Part shown: in pieces, positions 28,301 through 40,300 of the stretch
How the letters are laid out: every line of letters starts with the position of its first letter
Numbering within the stretch: the first letter of the stretch is position 1
DNA from: Apostichopus japonicus
Lineage: Eukaryota; Echinodermata; Holothuroidea; Aspidochirotida; Stichopodidae
Assembly (NCBI RefSeq): GCF_037975245.1
Contig: NC_092568.1
Location: 1,984,001-2,048,000 of the forward strand
DNA length: 64,000 nt
Reading direction: 5' to 3'
The notes under the pieces: model-generated
Databases searched by the model: none
What the model was told of the DNA's origin: nothing
Seen by the model: only the letters and a program-made list of their open reading frames with translations
Translations under genes and position numbers: made by a program

Positions 28301-31300
28301 ATTGGAGCATTTCTGAAAGACTTAGATACAGTATTATGAATACAATGTAATACACAAACAACATGATAATTATCATATTGCACACTTTTTGAAAGCTGTT
28401 AATACTTGTGGCATCTCCTGTTACATAAAAGAATACATTATGCAGTCTAATCTTTCACTAAGACAAGTAAGATATTATTGTCATGACAACATTGCCCGGC
28501 TATAAATTTATAAATGTTCATCCAATGTTTGCTGATTACAATCCAGGATGTTTATATGGACTGTGTTGCTATTCAAGTGGTTTGTTTATGTCTCCTGTAA
28601 ATAGAAATCATGAAGTCCATGTCTCAATATATAGCTAGGGTGGTGTCTCTCTCTCTGGTCACCGTGTTTGGGATCTCTATTGTTTTTTTTTTACCTTGTT
28701 TCCACTGCCGTATTATTTTCTACGTACATACGTACTAGGTACTAAGGAATGGGATGTTTGTTCTGGTTTTGAGATATATTGGTCTCAGCATTGCTCACAT
28801 ACATTTACAATGTCCAAAGGTAGATGGTAAGGGCAAGGATCAAAGTCATACAGTACCATGAGTAGGGTTGGTTGGCTGGTGAAGAGGGCTCAGTAGGGGT
28901 GAGGGGATGGGGCCCGGGATACGTCTTTGAAGTAGAGAACATTTGATAGAGACAGAACATTGTTTGTCAAAAAAAATAGCTCAATTTGAGTTCACTTTTG
29001 AAGAAGAACAGTAGAGACAAAATTAAGGTTTGTTAATAAAGATGTATAATAATAAACATCCCAGAGTGGACGGGCCTCAAACTGCCTGATGCCCTTCGAG
29101 AGGCCGAGGACAGGAAGAAGTGGAAAGAAATAGTTGGGAGGGCATCTGTGGCGCCCCTACGGTCTACCAGACTCCGGGATAGGGCCTCAGGGGCATAATT
29201 ATAAAAATAATAACAATAACAATATTAATCCTCTCTTCCCTGTGCAGGTGATTGTTGGTTTTTGGCTGCTCTTGCCGCCTTGGCTCTTGATGAGCACCTT
29301 CTCTTCAAAGTGGTTCCTCCAGATCAAAGCTTTTCTCAGGGATACGCTGGCATCTTCAAATTCATGTTCTGGCAGTACGGCGAGTGGAAGGAGATCGTCG
29401 TTGACGACCGTCTTCCAACCTATCAGGGTCGTCTAGTGTTTGTGCACTCCACAGACAAGAATGAGTTTTGGAGCGCCCTCCTAGAGAAGGCCTATGCCAA
29501 GTGAGATTTTATTTCATTGCCTTCTGTTCCCTAGCCGAACACAAAAGGGAACCTTTGTTATGGTGAAAGCATGTGTGTATGTATGTGTATTTCCATGTGG
29601 ATGTACCTCTACTGGATCACAGGATGTGGGAATTTCGAATGTTCTGGTTTCTCACTAAAATCTCCGATAGATTTTAACTTGGTTGATCCATCAATGAGAT
29701 AACTGAATTTTCAGAATACCACATGTGTGACCAGTCCTCTAACAACCTAGACAACTGGACTTCATTGGTAATGCAAATAATTATTGGAGTGGTGTACATA
29801 CCCACTAGCTTTATGAGAGGTGGAAGGGAGGGGGCTGGGGGTTGTTTAGGAGGTCAGGGAAAATATTGGATAAAGAATAATGCATTCTCATTTCAAAATA
29901 AACTCAAGGAGAAAATGGAGGATTTTCATATGGGCCAGCTGACATTTGAAAATGTCCCTGGCAAACTGACCTGGCTCTCTCAAGCTCTTGCTCACTAGTG
30001 AATAGTTCATATCTTAAAAGGTGGAGTCCCTTTATTACCAATCAATTTAAGAGGGAACTGCATTGGTATCCACAATCTATCAAAATAGATGCATGAAGCC
30101 TGCATCAAATTTTCAGCTGAGGGAGATGTGAGATGTGAAAGTTCTGTGTGTGGATCTTGATCCAATATTCCCTCTTGTTTGTCATTTTCTTGATGTAAAG
30201 CAAGGCTCCATATATAATATCATGGGCCACCCTTACTGCTTGCTCAATTGATTCTCTCTCTATGATTTATTTGTAGGCTCCATGGCTCTTACGAGTCACT
30301 CAAGGGAGGAAACACCATTGAAGCCATGGAAGACTTCACCGGTGGTATCTCTGAGAGTTTCAATCTCCGAGACAAAACACCCAAGAACTTGTTCCGTGTT
30401 TTGCTGAAGGCTTACGAGCGCGATGCTCAGATCGGTAGCTCCATTGACCAGGCTGGCAGAGGCATGGAAGCTGTCACCAACTCTGGACTGGTAGTTGGAC
30501 ACGCCTACACCATGACGGACGTCAAGAAAGTAAATGCATACATCTGATTGGTCTACGTGACCTTCTGTTTGCTGTACTATTCACCTCTTTACTTCTTCTA
30601 TTCATGAAAAGGTTCAGTCTGATTGTTAGTTTCAATGAAAGGTGAGACTGTGGGATAGGTCTACTTATGGGAGGGGATATATATTGTTTTCCCCTGCTGG
30701 CTTGACCCATGCATGAGCTGCATTGGTAAGTGGAGTAAGTGTCAACATTTCAAAATGTTGGGAGGGAGAAGTGGTAACTTGGAAATTTTAAATTCAGAAA
30801 TTCAGAAGGAAAGGGCAAGAATAAGAAAAAACAAAATTATGAACCATTGTAGTATGTCAATCTTGAGAGAGAAATTGTGAGACAGGTATTTTCCCAGCCT
30901 CCACCTGCCTCTCACCCGGCTACCTCTCAAACTTTGACACACTTTCATCGTTTTTCTTCTGTCCGAATAGGTCAATGTCAGCACACAGTCTGGAAAGCAA
31001 AAAGTTCGCCTTATCCGACTGAGAAATCCATGGGGTCAGAAGGAGTGGAATGGTCGATGGAGTGACAAGTAAGTCATTGTTTGGGGTTGTTGTTTCAAAG
31101 TTGTTGAATACTTCCACTACTCAAGACCAATTAGTTAAATGTCCCCAAAGGAGTAACAACAACAACACAAACCATAACATCAACACATCATTCTTACTGT
31201 ATATAGCCTAACACACACGTTAAGTCTTGTTGCACAACTATGTTATGTGTTACGGTATCTCTACTTGTTAATGTATGTTTGTATCTTATACCTCCTTGGA

Positions 31301-34300
31301 GGATACATAGAGAAAATAAACTGAAACTGAAACTGAGAAAAGAGGGACAGAGTAACAAAGGAATGCTACAGCGTTTAGTAAAGATGAGTCATATTAAGTA
31401 AAGCTTTAATATTTGACAGAGATTCAGCTTCTGTATCTTGAGGAGGCAGAAAGGCAGAAGAAGACTGAACATATTTTACTCCCAAATAAATTCACACAAA
31501 TCACAAGTGCAACAGGTCTGTGAAAACTCAACAAAATATTCATTCTTAATAGTAAAAATAGCCAATAACCATCCTATAAAACAATAACAGCTTCACCCTT
31601 GATTCTTATGTATAAAGAAGGCTAGGCTACATATATTGGCTGCAACAGTGTGGTAGGTATTTTCCTCGGTATCAGTTTCCTCAAGGTATTCATGCAGCTG
31701 TTTATGATGTTGATGCTACAGAGTCATAATGGAGTTTCTCATCAATCAAGATTTCACAATGTGAGGGAAGTTATGCTGCAGCCTCTACTTACTCTTAGTG
31801 TTCAATATTTCAAAATATTATTAGTTTAAATGTTATGAAGTTTCTTTAACATTTCATAAAAATGTGGAAGCTTATACAACTGATTTGCTTTTCAATCAAT
31901 ACGATTTTTTCTTTTCTTTCATAGATCTAACGAGTGGAAGTACATCGACCAGAAGGAACGTGACGAACTTGGCTTGGTTCTCAGCGATGATGGCGAATTT
32001 TGGTGAGTCTGGATGTAGTAGTGATGATTAAAGGAATGACTAGTCTCAAAGAAATAGGAGATGATGGAAATAAGTCTGGTCGACATCAGTCCTTCTTCAA
32101 ACTTTTTGCTAAAGCTTTTTTGTACTGCTTTCAGAAGACATGTTTTGGAAGAAAGTATTTATGTTGTGATACTTTAATTGGTTAACAACTTTAATACTGA
32201 TCAACAACCTTTGGGTCAAGGTTTAACTGAATCCAAAGCTCTTCATTCAGGAGAATTGCCTCAGACCACAGAACATTCCTCTCTAATAGCTCACACATCT
32301 GTCTGGCTTGGCAGCATTGCTTACATTTTGTCATGTGTTCTGTCTACGTATGTATGTGTGATTCATTAGTGTTACCACAGTGAACATTTTTAGTTATACT
32401 TGTGCATACTGGCTAATAGTTCATGGTCCACAGTGATTCCTGAAATGTAAATTCATATGCCTAACACTACATAACCAAAAATGTGTCATTATTGTTTGTT
32501 TTTCCTTTGAGTCTTTTAATCCTTAACTTGTTTTGTTAATGTGGGTTGGGAATCATGTGGGCGGTTAGAGCTACAGACCACAGCATACCAGAAATACCTC
32601 TCTTCCATTCATAAATTTGATCAATGTAATTTAGATTTATGTGAGGTGACTGTTTTTTGTTGTTGACCCATTGGTGTCATTATGAAGTGTGAGAGTATTG
32701 ATTAATTTTATTACCAGCATCGTCGCATTTTGAAAACATTTGTGCGTAGACAGGGCTTTGAGCTCTTAATATGTTTCTGTATATTGTCCCTCAGTATGCT
32801 AGAGAGACACCTATGCACATAGTAATATACACCTTCAGTCAGGGGGACAAGAATATAATATAATATTATATGTTTCTGTATATTGTCCCTCAGTATGCTA
32901 GAGAGACACCTATGCACAGAGTATTATACACCTTCAGTCAGGGAGGAAGCTTTCAAAATGTGGGGGGGGGGGGCACAACATCAGAGGGGCACTTTCTCAT
33001 TCCACAACCACCACTCGTTATGCTATAAACTGATACACACGGACCATATCACTTAAATATATATGATGTGTTCATATGCTACCAATACTATTTATCGAGA
33101 TTGTTTATTATCAAGAAACCGTTCTACAAAAAGATATGGAATGCCATTTTAAAAATAGCATATACAGTCTAAAAATAAGTAATTAAATTAAAATATTAAA
33201 TTAACAAAGGCTTAAGATATCTTAAAGACAGTTCTTCATCAAATGGGGCACTTTTTATTTGCCAGTAGGGCACATTGCTATTTTGGAAAAAGTGGGGGAG
33301 GCACGTGCCCCCAGTGCCGCCCGGCTCCTACCCCCTTGCCTTCAGTTATGATATAATGCGTACATAATGTCTTCAATGGAAGGGAAATGGAACCCCCTGA
33401 CATAGCTGCATTTATGTCTCGCATACATACTACCTTTTTCTCATCCTTTGTTATTCAAAGTACAGTACCATGTTCATTGTCTTGTTTTCCATATTTTCTT
33501 GACTAGTCGAGTCAGTAAACAATGCCCATGGATTTTTCTTTATCTACGTGGCAAAGAGGACTCACCTAGAAGAAGAACTTAGAAATGCACAGACAAAACA
33601 TTAAGCAGCACCATCTGTGACAACAAACAAAATGCTGGATATTTTTAAAATATCAGTAGACAATTGTCACAGTGGTCAAGGTTGTGCGTTTGATGTTCAA
33701 AACAAATATCTCTCACAGTTGGCCTTTAATTTTATGTACAGGATGCAGTACGAAGACTTCATCCAAGAGTTCACTCGAGTGGACGTCTGCAACCTCTCGC
33801 CAGCGAGCATGCGAGGCACTCGTGGCAATAAGAAGTGGATTGAGAACATCCAGCAGGGTCGTTGGCAGAAGGGAGCGAGCGCCGGCGGCTGCAGAAACTT
33901 TCCCGGTTGGTTGCTACAAACATTTAAGAAAAGAAAAATAAAATTGATAAAGCAGGGAGAACAAACTCTGATCAGTGTACAAACTCTAGAGTTCTTTGGT
34001 TGCAGCAGGTTTAGGCTTGGGATGTATACTGAATCAATTTTGAGGGAAGCTGATTTTATCAGGTCGGCTGATCTTCGTGAGGTTTTCTTTCGTGTCAACA
34101 AGAATGTAAAGAATTGGAAGCAAATTGCATTATTAATCATTTGGTCTCTTCAGCTAATTATGGTTTATGATGATCATGTCTATTTAATGGTTGTTTAATG
34201 AACTTTAAAAGAAAGGTTACTATTAGATCACATGTAAATGATTTTTGGAATCAAATTAATTTATTAAGTACCTACTGATTCAGTCTGTCATTTGATGCAA

Positions 34301-37300
34301 AAAACCAAACCAGTGTCTCTTTTGATCTTTTTTGAATTCCTGTAAAAATTTGCTTGAAATTATCGCAACTAGCCCTTGTCATCCATGCAGAATTCTAGGA
34401 CAAAAAAATCTTCAAAGTTAAAAAAAAAAAAAAAAATGAAGATTTGGGTGAAAGGAAGTTCTGTAAATTTTCAAAGAAAGTGGTATAATCATTGCAATGT
34501 CATGGCATTTTTTAGAGAATAGTTTATCAGACAAGGAGTGTTTTAAATGCATATTTGTCAGAATAAACTTTGTCAAGCTATGGATTTTTATCATTTGCCA
34601 GACAGTCTATTGACCTACAAAGATTAAGTACTGGTTCTTTAAACAGTGTCAAAGATTTTGGTCACTGAAAAACCTTGAAAGCATAAATATGTGGACACTT
34701 TTGTTTGCCATTCTCACTTCTGTGTCTAAATTTTCTGAATAAATTTGTTTGATATTTAAATTTGGTGCATCAGCAATTGTTTACACACAATTAAGCATGA
34801 TTAAAAGAATAATGATTTAAAGAACAATGGTGCAGCACTTTTTTTGATTTTGTGTAAAATTCATACTTTTGTTGACTTTGGTTAAAAATCACGCTTTTGT
34901 CGATTTTGGTTAAAATTCACACTTTTGTCGATTTTGGTTAAAATTCTTCAATGGTAGACCAGTTAAGTTTCAAATAATAACAGAAGAGTTACCCTTGGCT
35001 GAGTAGTTAAGACAAAGAAGGAAGGAGATCTAGTTAATTTGCCTAGCAAAATGTCTATAAACAATTACTCTATGTATTAATTGTTCTTTTGTTAGAAATC
35101 ATAGTATTAAGCACTTCTCAAACACATCAAGCTTTCTACTTTCTACTTATACACGAAATGAGAAACAGAAACACAGAAGAAATTCACAAAGTTGGTACTC
35201 ATAATGCGGTAGAATAAACAACAAAAATAAGAAGTAAAACATCACAGTACCTCAAGCAGTGATTTTGCCAAAGAAATGGAAAAAAGTTTGGTTATAGTCA
35301 TTGCTGTTTCCTTGCACAGTTGAGCCTTTTCTTGCTTTGCGACTTAAAAATCTCCTTGGAGTTTCTCAACGTAAGTCTTTTTTTCTTCTTCATATACCTC
35401 TGTTAGATACATTCTGGATCAACCCTCAGTTTGCTCTGGGTCTAGAGGAGGAGGATGACCCAGAAGATGATGACGAGGAAGAAGATGATCCCAACATCCC
35501 CAAGACTGGAGGAACCTTTATGGTAGCACTCATGCAGAAGAACCGCAGAAAGCAACGTAAAATGGGCATCGACAACTTGACCATAGGTTTCGCCATTTAC
35601 GAGGTTTGTTTGGCACGGAAAGTGCGCATTTGGTTTTTACTTGTTACGAATCGAAGAAGAAGAAGAAATGGAGAGTAAGAGAAAAATTGAGAGTGCAGAT
35701 ATATATTTTCAAAATCTTGATTTTTCTGTTATAATCTGCTTGTAGGCTTATCACCGGAGTGGGAGATTCTTGGAATGCTTGATTATTTGTCAATGTCCTC
35801 TACATTTCTAAATTTCGTCAAAATGAAATATTATGGTAGCAATATGTCTTTTTGCTCTGTGGATAAAGAGAAACAAAAACATGTTCAGCCCAACCACCAT
35901 GGTAACATAATTATTCAATCTGCTGTTGCCAGATGAAATTTCATCCAAAAATGAGAAACATTCATATTTTGCACCGTACAAAAAAACCAAGGCAAGGTGG
36001 GCTTTGAGCTAAGGATGTTGAAAACAGAGGAATACACCTGCCAGAGGAATAAACCTGTTAATGACATCATCTCCATCAGCAATGTGAATCTCTCATCATG
36101 CTGGTCCTTGCTGTTGAAAATTTTTCAGTTCAAAGATCAAGTCGGCCAACTGGAGAAAAACTATTTCCTCTACAATGCCTCCAAGGCTCGTTCTCACACC
36201 TTTGTCAACACCCGTGAGATAAGCGGTCGGTACAAGCTACCGGTGGGCAGGTACTGTGTGGTCCCATCCACCTTTGAGCCTAACCAAGAGGGTGACTTCT
36301 TGCTCCGAATTTACAGTCTCAAGCAGTCCTCAGCTGGGTAAGAGAAGTTTTTCTTACATTTTCAACGATTTTACTGAAATGTTTTTTGTTCCCCCCGGAG
36401 GGAGGAGGGAAAGGGAAGGATTTTGAGGGGTGAAGGGGAGCATTCATCCTCTCCCAGTCGCTTGGTATTGTTGGACAAAACTTTGATGTATATATCTGTC
36501 ATAAGAATAGTTGTAACTTATTCTTGATGACACAGAATCACATGTTGTTCTTCTTCTTCTTGTCCATTTAAACAGACAACTTGACGAGCAAACTGGTACC
36601 GTGGACTTGCCCAGAGAGGTAACGTATAATCCTGTTTTGTTCATTTATCATTTCCTTTACCAAGCTTCTTCAACTTTCACACATATTTTTTCTAAGAGAA
36701 CGAATTAAAAAAGACGAACAATTGTCGGAAACTTATGTCGACCATTCATCCATATTATTATGGCTTTACCAAAGAGAAAATGAAAAAAAAAAAGTACAAA
36801 GAAAGAAATGTTCTTGGTAATTTGTACTGTGGAATTTGCAACAATGCAAATTCCCTGCTGTGTTATTTTGTCTTTCCCATTGTCATACATAATTCTCCAA
36901 AAGAACAATTGAATTCAAAGATGAACAAGTGCATGAAATGTATGTGGCCAATTGTTAATCATCTGCTTTAACACCCAAAGATGTTTCACTTCCCTGGATG
37001 CCGCGGTCTTGACCAAAGAGGTCAGACTTATCAAGAAAAAAAAGAAAAAATTACTGTTGTTCTTCTGTCATTACCTATTCAAACCTTTTTTTTTCAATTT
37101 TTTTTTTCCTTCAAGGAGACAGTTTGGAAAAGTTGTACAATTGCATGAAATTCTCGAATTTATGTGGCTGTTTGATTTACTCTGGCTTTTATATATATAG
37201 ACAAAAAATGGAGAAAAGTTTTTGCTTCGCTTTATGTGATATCTCATAGCATCCGAAGCTGTTATATGATTACTATTTGTGGTCATTTTTGTCATCACAA

Positions 37301-40300
37301 GCAAGAAAAAAAAAAGGTTCAGTAAATAGTAAATGTCTGTATTGCTTTTTTGGATGAAAGCATGGGGGTGCAGGCTTCTACTGTGTGTGTCCTGTATGAT
37401 GTAGCTAAAAACATAGATGTGTTTAAAGATATGTATGGTAGACTCTTATTTCAGTCAGTTAGTCTTCTGATGCTAAAATAAGACAGTATTTGGAAAATTT
37501 GTTATTAGTTAGTTTTAGGTAGAGAATGAAGGGAGTGAAGTTATTCTATTTTCTCACTCACAAATAAAAAGTAAAAAAAAAATGAAATGTGATTGTTAGG
37601 ATCCTGTAACAACAATGTTAGAATGTGTGTCAAAAATGGGGGATTATCAATCAAATTCCAGCCTTTTTAATTCGATTATGTGAAAAAAGTGTTTTGTTTT
37701 GGATTTGAAAACAGAAATGATGAATGTGTTTGGTAACAGTGGTACTAAAACATAATAAGCATTCCTTGTCAGATGTAAGAGAAATTGAATATATTTTGCT
37801 ACGGTTTAGAGTTTGTCCGAGTGTATCACGTCCTTGCACTATTCATGTTTCTCCCTTTTTCATTTTCTCGTTATCCTAATAAACCATTGTTTTCTCTCTC
37901 CTCTTTGTCTAATCACCATTGTTTTAGATGCCAGCTGATGCAGCTGCACCTCAAAAAGTATGATATGTAAAGAAAAAAATATGGATATGCATAAAGCATG
38001 GTGCATTAATAATTAACCTGTCTTATTTAACTTTCATATAAGTGCTGGCATGCTGGGTTTCTTGTTTTTCATATTTGGTGCTCTGGTGCATAGACAAGCA
38101 TTAATCCCAATTAATAATATTAATAAATTATATTAATAGTGCCGATGACCTACTTTGTCCAAGTACATAAATAGTAAGGAAGAAGTCACGGATCACAGGA
38201 TGCTAAAGTTGCTAAGAAGTACTTCCTGAATTATTTAGTCTTTGATCTAGTCCTTCAAATGTCTGCTGAGTATTGAATCCCTTAAGCTTTTGAAGAGTGT
38301 TGGGGATACAGAAACAACCCCCTTATTCTCATGAAGAAGTCGGTTGAGGGCAGGGGACAGATTTCATGACTACTTTGGTTGAGCTATTTAGAATGAATTT
38401 TTTTGGTACATCTTGTACAAGAATTTTGGCTCAAGATGTTATGAAAGAAGGGGAGTGACAATTCTTCTGCGTAAAAACTTCACTCTTCTGTAAGTCCTCC
38501 ACTCTCAACGAAATGATATAACCAGACACATTTAAGTAAATTTATAGAAGCCCAAAAAAGTGAACAACATCTGAAAGAAGAATTGATTGATAATCAGGAC
38601 ATTACATTAGAATTAAACTTTTACAGCCTCCCTTAAGAAATCTATTCTTCAAAGACTATAATTATATTTGTTCAGTTGAGTTACCAGTGTTACCGTCACC
38701 TTCAAGACTTAACATTGAAAACTTTGTCTTTAAACTGTCCCTTATTGTTAAGTTGCTTGCTTCTTGTTTTAGAAAAACAAGCCAACACACTCCACCATCT
38801 AATGAGATTTTTAAATGAGAAATGTGGATGAGATCTTCCAGTGTTAAAATCATAATAATAATAATACTTATTTATATAGTGCATTATACTGGCGGTATCA
38901 ATGTGCTTTTACAAGAAACAAAAATACAGCAAATAAAGAACAAAATTTAAAGAAACAGAAAGGATCTGGCTAAAAAAAAAAGAAATTGGCTAATAGCCAT
39001 GATTTTTTTGTGATCTTGGTTTATAACTTCTCTTCTTACGGTTTTTACTGGAATTCCGGTTTATACTTGAATTCAAGTAGAGCCGATAGCCTTCAAATAT
39101 GGCCGCCAAACCTCAAATACAACACAATATTAGCTTTTTGGAGAATGGAGATAATATATGTCAGAATATTTACAGTATAAACACCTATGAATAATTTACT
39201 GCTTCACAGAAAACTTTATTTTTGCTCTTAAATGTTCAAAAATAAGTTTTGGTTTATAATCTGATGTATTTCAATAATCTTATGAAATGGTTTTGGTTTT
39301 TTGGTTTTTGCTTTTAGTGCTGAGCATTTAGTGAAATGTGCGGGGACTGCAGTATTAATCAAGGGGGCTTATTAGATTTGAAGATTTACAATGTTTAGTC
39401 GGACTGGTATGTCTCCAAATTGGTGTTGGCGTCAACAACCCCTCCCCATCCCTCCCCCAAAAAAGTAAAAGGAAAGCAAAACATTTTGTTCAAAAATTTA
39501 AAGGAAAGATGTCAAAAAATTTGACAGTGGAAAGTAATTTCTGATTTTCTGAATTTTAAGTGATATAAGCATGCCATACCGACTCACACATCTGAGACAA
39601 TTATATTTCTTTTATCATCCTGTGATTGGACAGTGAACGCTTGGTTAACGGAACAAGCTGAACGACTCTACAATGCAAACCGACAATTTTTTTTAACTTA
39701 GTTTGGCGCTGGGGTCTTACATTTATTTCTACTTTAGTGTTTGTTTGAACTTTTATAGCAACGAAGCATCATTAAAAGTAATATTACTCAACCCATATTT
39801 TCTTATTTGACATATGAACATTTTTTGCATGTTTCTATATTATATGCTTTACCTAAATGCAGCAGGCTTCTACTACCAGCAACTTAATTTCTTCCCCCCC
39901 CCCCCCACCCACTCGGTTACAACTTACTCCATCTCGAGTTACCCATTCTGCTCCATCTCTCTCCCCCACCTGTATTGCTTTCCTGGATTTGGTTACAGGA
40001 GGCTGCCATGTTGGGTAGTCAACAGGGCTTTATTGTTTAATTTTGTTGTTGGTTTTGGAGCAGAAGCAGTTTGTTCCATAATTTATGCGTGGATTGGAAT
40101 TAACCCCAGTATGTTATAATAGAAGTCTATACATCTGTCCAGTTGTCAACTTTCAAAATCCTGTAGAGAAGTAGTGAAGAATTTCGCCCAGTCACATTAC
40201 AGAACAGATTAGCCGACAAAGTCAAAGTTAACATGATCAAATAGCATTTTACCTGCTTTAGTATTTGGTCACAGTATTTTACACTAGAGCGGATCAGGTG

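Larger units (their letters stand above)
17434..29247 (+). other. Calpain intron 2 (11.8 kb, transposon-rich)
   Basis: Contains diverged direct repeats at about 17,990-18,060 and 18,245-18,310, repeats around 19.1-20.95 kb, a poly-A run near 20,290, the 4.76-kb inverted-repeat element at 22,691-27,450, a C run near 27,756, and a LINE 3' end directly before exon 3. No coding gene was recognised. Confidence 0.8.

Noticed and set aside
33617-34198. 193-codon open frame on the + strand
   Set aside because: Its middle is calpain exon 7 (33,742-33,905); the rest is read-through into flanking introns. Conserved calpain text starts and stops exactly at the splice sites.
35301-35678. 125-codon open frame around the acidic segment
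   Set aside because: Calpain exon 8 with intron extensions at both ends.
36971-37019. Possible extra calpain microexon in intron 10 ([13 protein letters not shown]-like text)
   Set aside because: Its translation does not fit calpain, and exons 10 and 11 join in phase without it.
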